A stretch of 64,000 nucleotides of DNA from Serinus canaria (taxonomy: Eukaryota; Chordata; Aves; Passeriformes; Fringillidae), in NCBI RefSeq assembly GCF_022539315.1, contig NC_066333.1, forward strand, positions 4,969,501-5,033,500. The letters run 5' to 3'. The translations under genes and the position numbers were made by a program. Position 1 is the first letter of the stretch; every line of letters begins with the position of its first letter. Below, in pieces: positions 1-11,480 of the stretch. The notes below the pieces were generated by a model, which was not told the DNA's origin, ran no database searches, and saw nothing but the letters and a program-made list of their open reading frames with translations.

Positions 1-3000
1 GTGTAACAAAGCTAAGCAATGGCTGGAACCAATTTAGAATTTCCTGCATAGGTGAGAGGGTAAGAAGGAAATGAGAGAACTCAGACTTGGGGTCTGGAGA
101 GGAAGAGCTAGAGAGGTTGCACTTGTATGGAGGAGATATTAGATGCAAGAGCACTTAATAGGGGTCCAGGCATAAAGTCTCACACCAAAGAGCTCAACAG
201 GATTGTTTAGGGTCCTTGGTCTCAGAGCCTTGAAACAAATATCCTGAAGTCTTACAACCAAACTCATTTTTCTGTGAACATCCACACTGCTTCTCCCTGA
301 AGTCTTCATTCCCCCAAATAGGTCTAGTTCTGGCTGTACATTTGAATTACTTTTTTCCATAATTTTATCAGATTGCAGCTGTGACAACCTGAACATGGGG
401 AGTAAGTCCAGATCCACTCAGAAGAAATAATTCCTGAATGTGGGGATTGTGACATTAGCAGGAATTAATTTCACTCTTATCTTGCTGTGAGTTTTGCAGG
501 GTGGTTTTGTGTGATGTTTTGTAGGCTGAGCATCCCTAAGCCCAAGCTGTGACAGTTCAGCTCATGACACATCTGGTGAGTGAGTGACCTCCCAGCTTAT
601 GGCCACTAAAGCAGAGGAATTTCACCATCGATCTGGAGGAGCACTTGAGACAATGGTAGTAACAGGGCAATAAAGATTGCAATACATCACAGACTCAGCT
701 GCTGCCTTCTATAGATCAGAGCTGCATTAGGACAATTACAGCCTGCCTGTGACTGATCTAAAGAGAGAAAGCTCTAGGAAGGCAAAGAGCAGCTGATATA
801 GGAACAAAACCAAACTAAGGAAATTTTTTTTAAAAGTTCAACATGACAAAATTTCTTTTGCCAGCCCAGACAAATGCCTCTGAATTCCCATTCTGTCACT
901 GTTCAGGGAGTCTGGGATTGATCCCCTGATGCACAGCCAGAAAAAGGAAATGGGTGCTGCCCTCTGAACTGCGAAAAAGTGCATAGAGGGGTAAATCCCA
1001 CCAACCTGAATCTACCTACATTTACTGCTGTGGAAATACAGCTGAGGATTGGCTAAGCAGGTATTTAGTTTTCCAGGGCACATGTTTGTCCCCTGGGCAT
1101 TTTCTTCTTTCCATGTCCCTGCAGATCACCTGCATTGTCTGGAGCTTTTCCTGTATAGCAGATCCACCGATAACCTGTAAAGGAGCCAAAGCAGGAGCAA
1201 AAGTGATTGCAAAAACCCAGTCACACATGGTGACTCCTTATCACTGCAGACAGTCCAAGAACAAATGCCCTTTTCTGGCCCCTGATCTTTCATTGCCTGT
1301 TAAGAAATTTGCTGACATTGTCCCCTTCCTATGGAAGTAAAAGATGAAATTTGACACTTTGTTGAGGAAAAAATTTCCGTGAATAGAGGAGAGAAAGGAA
1401 GAGGCACTTTCACCAGTGTGTCTCCACGCTCTCCCAAGTCACTTCCATTTGCTATGGGTTTGCCAGCACCCACTGGATCCTTTTAACAGGGATACACTGG
1501 AGCATCTCCCTGCAGTACCAGGTGTGCTGAGCCATTGAAAGGTGTTTCTATCAGCAGGTGAGGGCTGCGAGTCAGACTGGGGGAGCCTTCATTCCCCTAA
1601 GCAGGGCGAAACCTCCCTGCAGATAAAAGACTTGCCTGACTTGTTCCAGAGGGAGTTGGTGACATGGCTGCACCCTCGCCCCCTTCTCCCTTAGGAAAAT
1701 ATGGCCCTGAGGGCAGAGTGGAGAGGGATGATCAAAGGCAAGTGCAGTTTGGCTGCCTGCTGCCAGCAGCAGAAAGGCCAACCCGTCATTAGCGGGAGCA
1801 GCGCTGAGAGAGGTGAACGTCAATGGAAGGGAAGCACACACAGGAATTGGGGCTCTGCCACTGCGTAGGAGGGGTTTGGGCTTGGGAGGGGACTTGTTTC
1901 TTCCCACTCCTTTGGCAAGGCACAACCCAGGTGTGTCCCTGGGAATCCCTAGGTTTTTGACCCACTTAGGAGGAGTAATGAGTGGATGGTGGCTTTCACC
2001 TGCGCAACTCGTAGGCAACTCTTGGACTTCCCACTGCATTTCACCTCTACAAAACCCCTCACTCCTGCTTCTTATATCCCCTTCCCCAAAACACAAAAAA
2101 CAAATGTCTTCTTCAAGAGTTCTGTCATATTCCTTTTCCCCTCTGGCTTTGGAGTATATGGAGGGAAGAGGGCAAAAGGGCAAATTTCCTCGAAGTTTTA
2201 AAGCAGAGCTAGGAAAGTGAAATGAGTCTCAAAAAAAAAAGAGGCTGGAGTGGGAGCAGACTGAGGAAGTTCTGCACTTTCTCCTCTGAGTAAGTGTGGC
2301 TGCCTTGGGACAGGGTCCAGCTAATTATCAACTTGCAGGAGTTTTGGAGGGTGAGCAAACAGCCTTAGTGAGACACTGGAGGGTGTTGGTAAAAGCTCAT
2401 TTTTCATCTGGCTTTTTAAGGCAAGCTGAATGGAGATTTATCTGTTAAAGAGCTTGCCTGCACAAACATGAAACCTAAACTTCAACACATTTATATTACC
2501 TGTTCTCCTACTGTAGAGTTGGCAACTTACAAGTTTCCAGCACAGATTTGTGCTGTCAGTCCCAAGAATCAGACACAGGGAGCCCACAAGGAGCCAAAGG
2601 GAAGCTGTGGAGCAAACAAGGATTGTTTAGTGCTGCTGCAGCCCACTGGGATGGGGAAGGTTGGATGGAGGTGGAGAGGGTGCAGGGAGGAGGTTTACCT
2701 TCATCCTGGAGATGAATCTGCCCATGGGACAGAGCTGTTGGATTGGTGGTTGGATTTTGAAAATGCAATTGTTGGCTGAAGACCATGCTGGGTAGAAAAC
2801 CCTGGGTAGAAAACCCCTACTGTTCCCTAGGAAAGGGACACAGTGCAGTGCCCTCTGCCAAGACCAATTGATCCAGAAGCAGATCCTGCTACCCTCCCTA
2901 ACAGTCTGTGTCCAGGATGAAACCCAGGAGGAAATCCAGTTTCTCCAGGTGCAGCTGAGCAGGACACTGGGCCATGGTTTCTCAGCTGCTCTTTTGGGTA

Positions 3001-3879
3001 GCCCAGCATTCCTGCTGCTTCCAGCCTGGAACCAGTCTTGTATGTGAATACAAGGAGTGGAGTTGAGTAATGACCTTTTGGGAAGCCCTCTGGTGTCTCT
3101 AGAATCCAGACCACAGTCAGGAATAACCAGGCTTTTGCTTTGTAAAAATTCATCATCTGCCCATTTGCATTTTAGCCATCCCTTGGATTGTCTGACTTTT
3201 ACCCACCTTCTACATAGGAAACTGTTTAATTTTGGAGTTTTGAACCCTCAGACTGGAAGCTACAAATAGGAATTTCCAAAGAAAAAAGTGGTTATTAATA
3301 ATAAATAAAAACAACCTCTTACATGTACGGAGCACCTCTCAAAGAAAGAAATAGATCCCAAGGTGTCATACAGACATGTTTCTGCTTTTAGAAATCACTC
3401 TGATACAGATTTACAGCATAGGGACATTTAATGCTCTACCAAAGAAAAATCACGTTATCCATCACTGAAAGCAGCTGTCTCAGGGGCTGAATGAAACTGA
3501 TATTTTCCAGAATTAGCAGCTAATAGTGATTATGACTACTTTTGCATATTTTTATGAATACGCTTCAATCTCATGTAATACTTTGAGTCTGGTTTTCTGT
3601 TTGTCGTGATGAGCTCTATGTCTGAAACTTGATTTGAGCCCAGATTCCACTTTTATTAAAGCACTCCAACAGGCACAACCTTTTAGCCTTCCCTGGTGAG
3701 AACAATATTTGCTTTCTGATAGGCTGGATTTCCATACTTTTCTTTCAGTGTGTGCACGCGTGTCACGATGAGAAGTCTTAAAACAAACGGAGTTATCCCC
3801 AGCTGCTAAGTTCTGACATGCACTTTAAACAAGTAAACCCAGGGATGTGGCAGGCTGTGAAGGAAGGGAGAGCAAAACT
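1..3879. other. Unique non-coding sequence, no supported feature
   Basis: I see no coding exon, RNA gene or recognisable transposon here. Short open frames occur on both strands, including one of 203 codons at 1572-2183 on the minus strand, but they are compositionally ordinary, overlap each other on opposite strands and show no domain I recognise. Old, highly diverged repeats could be present and would not be visible by eye. Confidence 0.6.
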
Positions 3880-4400
3880 GGTGTACGTGTTGCTCTGATC
3901 ACAGAATTATCATCTGCTATCACACAGCCTACCATTAGACCCAGCTGCTGCCAACCTGACCGGTGCATTTCTCCAAGCTAAGCTAACAAAGCACTTATTT
4001 GTTATCCAGGGAACTACCTCTAATAGACTTCCAGTGAAATAATATTTGCTTTCCAACCCTACTTTGAATCCCACTCACTTTGTTAAAAAGATTGCCTCTG
4101 GCTGTCTCCGCTGGTCTAATCTAATAGTTTCTAGTTTGTACAAGCAAAGCGCTTTCAGCCAACTATATAAATAACTTAAAGAGAAGAAGACACTTTTACA
4201 GCGCTCTGTGCCGGCTGCTATAGAACATGACAGATTAGTAAATGACGCCTCAGTGGAGCTCATCTGGGAACCTCTGTCAGTTGAATATGAGCAATTACAA
4301 TATTGTATTTGGGCTGAAAGGGTTGTCTGTCTTCTTACAAAAAGGCTAACAAGAAAAATAATTCCTGTCTTGCTTCTCCTGTGCATGAAACTGATCTAAG
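3880..4400. promoter_or_regulatory. Candidate conserved non-coding element
   Basis: This block keeps about eight CpG dinucleotides in otherwise CpG-poor, AT-leaning sequence and has no simple repeats. It contains a 10-bp palindrome AAAGCGCTTT at 4146-4155, a second AGCGCT at about 4200, and an AP-1/MAF-like TGACGCCTCA at 4243-4252. Such texture is typical of vertebrate distal enhancers under purifying selection. The regulatory role is inferred from composition and motifs only; I cannot show conservation from one sequence, and the limits are approximate. Confidence 0.35.
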
Positions 4401-4446
4401 TGGCTCTCGTCCCTTTTCCCTTCCCTCCCATTGCTGGAGCAGCAGC

Positions 4447-4464
4447 GGGAGGGGAGAGGGGGGG
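4447..4464 (+). other. G-quadruplex-prone G-run
   Basis: The + strand has G-runs of 3, 4 and 7 separated by a single A and by AGA. This provides four GGG tracts within 18 bases, which satisfies the usual four-tract rule for an intramolecular G-quadruplex. It lies just downstream of the CpG-retaining block at 3880-4400 and starts a purine-rich stretch to about 4495. Whether it folds in vivo is not shown by sequence. Confidence 0.55.
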
Positions 4465-7400
4465 AGAGGCAAGTGAGGAGAAAAAAGAGAGTTATTTTCT
4501 TTCTGTTTTCACTTTTGGTTTGAATTGAGAATGAAGAAAGAATAATATTAGGAGACGGGGCTCCCTGAGGTTTGAGAGGGGACGTTATATCATTATATCA
4601 AAGCTCTTTCCCTGCCTCCCACCTCTGCCCCAGCAGCCCCAAGTGCTGCCTAAAGAGCGAGTGCCCCAAGCCCCTCGGAGCTGCTCCATTTATCCCAGCT
4701 CACCTGCTAAGATCACCAAGGGCCTAGAGTTTCAAAGAGTTGCCCAAGGTTTATCCGTGCTATTCCCACTGCTGAATGTTTTTAAAATAGAAATGCTGAG
4801 GCTGAGCCCCATGCAACAGAGAATTTACCATCCACGCTGTGATTTCCAAAGGAAAAATTTTTGCATCCCATTGAAGCTTCCTTGAGGCTCTTTTGAAATT
4901 GCCTGTAGGACTGGAGGGTCAATACCACACGGGCTCCCTAGGATCACTCAGGGTACACCAGTGATCATTTGATGAAGGATTTTGCAAACACCTACAGCCA
5001 AAGCTTTTGTCTTTTATTGTTCTTTTTTATTATTTTTTTTCCCTGAAGAACCACCCCAACACCATTAATTTCTTTTGTTTACATCTGTCTTTTTCCCACC
5101 ACAGCCTGTTACTGTGGCTCTTTTCAGGCCCGTGAGTAACTGCATGCAACTGCAAGCCCATGAATGTGCACCAGCAGAAAACTGTGCTCTTATTAAATTA
5201 TGTACTCATGCTAAAGAGAGGCAAACAGTGTCATTCCACCTCCATTCTGCTATTAAAGCACTGTTTGCCATGTGCTGGGCCAGCCTGAGGGTGACTTTGG
5301 GCACAGATCCACAAGCTGCATCTGCAGGTGCATGGGGAGGTTTGGAACAGGATGAAGCCACAGAGATCTGAGCATTAAGCCACTCACTGCTGTGTCAAAC
5401 AGGCCCTGGCATTCCTGGCATGGAAATTGCTTTCTGAAGTCCAGTAGCTTCTCTGGAAGAAAACCGAGTCATGTTGGGAAGTGACCAAGACACTGCCACT
5501 CACTGAGAGCCAGTCATGGACCCTGGGAGGAGAAAATGGGGCCACAACACCATATTTCACTTGGGCTAAGGCCAGGAATAATATAATCTAAAACCTGGAC
5601 ACAAATCCATGTAGAACAAAGCTAACACAAGCCATTGAGGTCTAAAATCTGCCTTTGGTTATGGCCATGCTGCTGCACCTGATGGCAGCCCTGGGCAGAA
5701 CGTGACCCACAGATTTCCCCACACTAGGCAACCATGCTGTACCAATGCTGAAAATATCTCTGAAAACAGGTTTATGAAACTGAGATCATTTCAAGCAAAT
5801 CAGCCAGTTTTCATCCTGAAATGTGTATGAAGCCACAGGTCCATTCATGGCTCGTGGGCAGTTGCAGTGGCTTAGGGACTCCCTGCAACCCCTGTGAGAT
5901 GAGAGCTGCAGCCATCCCCTCCTGCTGCTTAGGAGGTGTTTAACAGGATTTTAGTATCTGATTTCCTCTTCATTTTGCTTTGTTTGATCCCAGCTGATTT
6001 AATCACAGATTATCTTTTGCCAGATAGGAAGTACCTGCACATGAAACAACAGCAATGAGTGTAAAGTTACCTCCCTGAAAATACAGCCTCCATGGAAAAT
6101 TAGAGAACATGACAGGAGAGGATGGAATGAATGGACCAGCAGCTCTGAATTATTAAAGGGCCTGGGCCACAGTCACAGGCTGGGCCACCAAGTTCATATT
6201 TGATCTTGGACATCATCTTTCATCTCTCTTTGGTCTCCTTAAACTGTGAACTCCATGGGACAGGGCTTGTCACTCTGGCTGTAGAGTATGCAGAGCACAG
6301 AAAGTATTTGTTTTTAGATTGCATCTGGCTTTGCATTTTAAAATAGGAGTGCAACCTCTTCCTTTTGCATGAAAAAGTACAAAATAATTTTCAGAACAGA
6401 GTCACGCACATCTCCAGTTCTAAAAACCAGATCTGGTAAGTCTTTGTTTTCAAAATGCTTATTTCCATATTGACTGCCTTTATTTCAGCCTTGGACATCA
6501 TATTCTCAAATGTAGGTGAATTCAGTTTTTTAAAACTCTGAAAAGCACATTTTATAAAGGAAACTTTGTGGGAAGTCTGTTCCTGTGGGAAGTGAAAAAG
6601 GGAGAATTTGGCAGCCTTGGCAGACTTAGGACTGTGCTGAAGGGATTAATCTGTTTCAGATTGGATGCCTTACACATTTTGCAGTTGCTGGAGGGGAGCA
6701 CTGGCAGCGGGATAGGGACTGCCAGGGCTAAACAAGGACAGTGCAATGTCCAGTGAGTTCATGAGTGTGGTGCCAGAAGTGCCACAAGAAAGGGCAGGGG
6801 CAGCATCTGAGTATCATCAGCATATTTTTCCCATCAAACCTTCTTAAATGAGTGGTTAGATCTTCCAGCTGGCAGCAGGCTGAGCAGAGCCAGGGCTCAT
6901 ACTCATAATTCAGGAATTCTCTTGTAGCTGTACCTGGTCAAGCTCAGCCCATGCACCTCTCCCTGCAGGACCAGCCAGGGAGCAACCCAGCCTCCAAGAC
7001 CTGCATTTCTCAAACTCAGGGTGGGATGAAAATAGCATCTATATATCTTTCACATCCCTAATTGTAAAGTTGTTAACCTTGCATTTAGAGCTTGAGTACT
7101 CTTGTGATGGGCACTGGAGATAAACCTCTGAGAGCCAGACATTGAAAAAACATTCTGAACATTTTTTTTAACTCAGGGAGCTATTATTGACAGGGTGTCA
7201 GCTGCTGATGAAGGGCTCTGAAATATTTTATGGGATGTGACAGCTAATAAAACAGGTTGTTGTTTTTAATTGTTTGGCAGGTTGCAGTGAATTGTGAACA
7301 GATGTGAACTGGGTGCAGAGGAATCTGTAGGTTTCCCTGAATTTCTTCCACCTTTCACTGCCACCACCAACACTAAGCATTAAAAATATTTGTTTCCTTG

Positions 7401-8076
7401 TTTTCAACCTGTGCCTTGTTGCTTTGGTCATATTTGAAAATTGCACATTGCAACCAAAAGTGCTTTGCCAAAAGCCTGGGTCCCAATCAGCAAAGGCAGA
7501 GTTGCAGTACTGGGGGATATGAAACCACCAAAATTTTCCACATAAAGTTTTGCAAATGATGCTGTCACAGCTGATCTGCCACTTGCACAGATGGTGTGAC
7601 TGCTGCACTGAGGAACACTCAAAAATGTCCTGAGACCTCCATCCTCCTGAGGCTGCCCGAGCTCAGAATTACCTGCATGGCACTGTGGATGTGCAGGCTC
7701 AGGGCTGGGCCAGAGGACACCTGGGGAGCTCCCATCCCTCTGTGCAAAGCTTCCAGAGCTGCTCTGGGGACAGAACGTATCCTTGGTTTCAGCTGGGTGC
7801 CCTGGCTCCTTCAGCTTGCTGCATAATCAGCTCCTGTCACTTCCCATAGCTCAAAGTGCTTTTGGGAGGCTCCAAGGAGCCTCTCTTTAAGAGACCCAGA
7901 GGGGCTGTGCAGGGCTTGCACCACCTGAAATGAAAGATGTCTGATCAGGTTACACCTTTTGGCTCCTATCTGTATAAGCATGCTGATAAGTGGTGCTTTT
8001 TCTTCCTCCATCTCCCCACTCCCTTTCTCTCTAACATAATCTTTGCCAGATCTAGTCAAAGCAGAATAGCTACAGG
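4465..8076. other. Unique non-coding sequence, no supported feature
   Basis: After a short purine-rich stretch the sequence is ordinary, with scattered T-runs (about 5030-5040). I find no coding exon, transposon end or RNA gene. The small open frames here are chance frames. Confidence 0.55.
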
Positions 8077-8090
8077 GGATTAATTAATCC
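8077..8090. promoter_or_regulatory. Perfect palindrome of paired TAATCC homeodomain half-sites
   Basis: GGATTAATTAATCC is a perfect 14-bp palindrome. It contains two inverted TAATCC half-sites (the core bound by K50 homeodomains such as OTX and PITX) overlapping a TAATTA core used by many other homeodomains. A palindrome of this length with this content is a plausible dimer site, but a single site has no demonstrated function. Confidence 0.35.
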
Positions 8091-11000
8091 AAGTTTGGAG
8101 GTAACCACCACCACCGAATCAAAAAAATAAAGATTTGAAGCACCCAAGTTTATTATTCATGGCCCTTAAGTCCAGCCTTCCTGCTCCCAGGGTACATTTC
8201 CCCTCTGTGTGTTGGGGCTGCTGCAGTCACTCCATCCTCTCCCCCTGATGCTGTGTTAAACAGTTATCAGTTCCTGAGGGAGACTCGGGATAAAACACCA
8301 CTCCTCCCATGTGCTGAGAGCTGCCAGGGTTGTGTACCCTGGCACAAGTACAACAGAAACTGAGCCTTGGCCTGCAGCAATGTAACACCCAGATAAACAA
8401 GTCTGCCAGAAAGAGGCCGGGCTGAGGCTGCAGCGCTGGGGAGAGGCTGAACCAAACACCCCAGAGCTGCAGATAGCTGCAAGACAGGGTGTATCCAGGA
8501 AACCCGGGCTGCTCCGTGCTGCTCCATCCCTCCTGGCAGCAGCCCAGTGCATCCCCCACAGCCAGCCCTCCCCACACCACGCCTGCCAAGAATGCAGGGC
8601 AAAAGACACCACGCAGAGCTGGGCAGGGGAATCCTTCTGCTGTGTGGCTTCAGTGTATTTGGCCATGGGAACATGCCCAGTGGGGGAGAGGGGAGTCACT
8701 CACTTGCCAAAACCCTGGCTGAAGGTGAGCCCATGGCTGGTTGAACCCTGGGGGTGGTAGGGACAGACCCCAGCTGTGCTCAAAGTACAAGGGAGAAAGG
8801 AAAAAGATTTGCTCAAAGGAGAAAGATTGAACAGCAAAAACCTGTTCTCTCCTCCAGAACTGGGGATTATTTCTGCCTTTCTTACAGCTGCCTCCAGAAG
8901 CACCACCTGCCTCCTGCCACAAAGCCTCTCTTCCACTCCTGGGCACTGGAACCAGGAAGGAAAGCCCTTCCTGCAAGGGGAGACAGTGGAAGAGACCTGG
9001 GCTGGCAGAGCATCCTCCAGAGAAGGAATGGGCTCTTTGCACACAGGCCTGGCTCCTGAGTTACACACTATAAATCAGGTAATTTTTGAGAAGAATCATG
9101 ATCTCTAGATGTCTGAGCACTGGACCCCTGCCCATTCTACCAATGAGAGCAGGTAGAGCCAGAAGATGCCCCCCATCTTCTCCTCCTTCTCTTTTGGGTT
9201 CAAATTGATCTCCTTCTGCTTTTCCACAGCCTTTGGAAAGACTTGCAAGGCTCCTGTGCCCAAGCAATGAAGATCAGAAGTCCCCAGCAGTGACAGGCAC
9301 TCTCCACCCCCAGTGCTCCCCGGGCAGCAGCCGCCCCAGGGCTGGCTCAGCTCCTGCACCCTAATCCCACCTTGCCCTGCAGAGCAGCCCAGAGCAGCTG
9401 GCACCCTACACACAGCCCAGATGTGGCTGCTGCTGTCCACTGTGGCTTAGATCTCATTAGGGTTTGGATGGATTAGAGGCCAACAGGGACAGGCTGCTCT
9501 GGGCAGCCTCTCCTGCCTTTCACATGCTAAAGGGAGCTGCAGACAGCCAGGACATGCCAGGAGCTTCAGCAGTGCCATCACCCACCCCTGCCACCCAGCA
9601 CACCAGCTGTGGAGGCCCTGGAGGGTGGTTCATTGATATCAAGGCACTTTTTGAAATTGGGGTTTTCTTCTCCTGCCATGGGAACTGACCTGCTCTGTGG
9701 AAAGCCACGAGCAGCAGGGAGCTTGCAAGGCTCAGTGTAGATAGCCTCTGCCTGAGGGGTGTTTGTTCACTAAAGTGGGCTGCCTTCAGTGAGGAGAGAA
9801 AGGACATCCAATTAAAAACATTCAATCAGGTTAGAGGCACATGCACAAAACCAGCAAAGACCAATCTTGTTTGCAGTGGAGACTGGCAGTGTTCTATGGA
9901 GAAATGTGGGCCATGGAGTGCCTGGTACATCACTTATGTTCAAGGAATCATCTGGCAGAAGTGTGAAGGAGCTCTGTTCACAGACCCCATCACAAAGGAC
10001 TGCATTTTCCTCCTGAAGCCTGTTGCCAGTACCAGGTAATAAAAACACCAAGCCAGTTTTTCTATCAAGATTTTTCTTTTGTCTTCAAAATGGAGAGGGT
10101 GCCAAAGTTGAGGAGAGCACTTTAAATCAGAAAGAATGGTACACCACAGCTTGACTTCATTTGGGGGAATTTAAAACTGAAGAATGACTCAGGAAAAAAG
10201 TTTCTGCAAACCTTGACTCTGATTTCATCAGCTGAGGGACAAAACCCTGTCAGCTCTGCTACAGACTCTGGCTGGAGCAGTCACATGCTGCAGATATGAG
10301 AGGGAGGCAAGCTGCCGTGAAACTGAGGGATAATTGGTACCTAATAAGTTTAAGTGTTATCAGTGGTATTGTTAAATATAGTTAAATGCAGTTTATCCAC
10401 CTCTAATTCAGTATTGATCCACTTCTACTGTACACCAAGGAGGCCAAGTGTGCTTGATTTTCAGTGCAACACTTCAGCATCACTGACTGCCCTGGAACCT
10501 GTGGGACCTTCTGGAAATGCTGGTTGACCTCAGCAATCCCCACTCAAGATTAGCTTAATGCAAGTCCAGTGATAACTGCAGTTTCATTAGTAAAGCTCCA
10601 GCTCCTTGAGTCATTAAACCCTGTGAAGAACTCTTTTTCTCCTTGTTTCTTTAAACATTTATAACCTCCAGCATGACACTGAAAAAGGCACAAAAGTCTG
10701 AGCTCTAAAATCTCAGGACCTAAAAATCCAATTTATAAAAGCTTTGAAAATTATTATTATTCTCTAAGCCCATGTGCCTGCAGTGAAACCCACTGCCTAT
10801 TTGCAGCCTGACTCAGGCTGCCCCATTGCCTGGAGCTGGCAGTTCTCCTTCCTGCTCCCTTCCCAGTGCTCCTGTGCGCTCCTGGATGCAGAGGGGAGAT
10901 GTGTGGAAGGGGAGATGGGTGCAGAGGCTGAGCTGCCCTGCTCCCAGCACTGCCTGCAGCCCTGGATCAGGAGCAGGCAGTGCAGGTGCTCACTGCAGAT

Positions 11001-11329
11001 GGTTTGCATTCCCCACTGCCAGGACTGTCTTGGTGAGCCTCAGGAGCAGAGAAGAGCCAGCTTCCCATTAGCAGCAGGCTGAGATGTCCCCAGTGCACTT
11101 TGAAGCATCATCCCTGCTAACCCCCCCCTTGCAGAGTGCTGGGGGACGTGCCAGACTGCTCATGATGCAGAGAGCTCACAGGACATCACACCCTTGCACC
11201 TTCCTGGCTTCCCTTCAAAAGCCATGTAGCAAACCAGGGCAGAGGGAGAGCAGGAAATGTGCAAGGGATCCATCCTGCAGCATGCCAAGCCCCCTCCCCT
11301 CCCCTCTGGCTCCCACCCCCAGCCCCTTG
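8091..11329. other. Unique, moderately GC-rich non-coding sequence
   Basis: From about 8.2 to 9.6 kb the sequence is richer in GC and in CCTG/CAGG words than its surroundings, and this gives several overlapping open frames on both strands of up to 147 codons. They overlap in multiple frames and have no recognisable domains, as expected for GC-rich non-coding DNA with few stop codons. Nothing else is visible. Confidence 0.55.
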
Positions 11330-11480
11330 CAGGATCAGGCCCTTCCTTATGAACTGTCAAGTCATTATCGTCTCTCCCTGCTTGGCATTTAATGCCTCTT
11401 GGCAAAAGATTAATGAATTGACTGGCTTTCAACAGGTTTTATGAAGCAAGACAAGAGCATGCCAGCACAGAGAGAATATT
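11330..11480. promoter_or_regulatory. Weak candidate regulatory block (NFI-like and homeodomain-like motifs)
   Basis: The stretch contains two TTGGCA half-sites (NFI-like, near 11380-11405) about 17 bases apart and an ATTAATGAATT homeodomain-like stretch at about 11410. It is repeat-free and contrasts with the C-rich sequence just before it. This is a motif-level impression only. Confidence 0.18.

Noticed and set aside
1572..2183. 203-codon minus-strand frame
   Set aside because: No domain, signal peptide or splice context is recognised, and it overlaps a 135-codon + frame.
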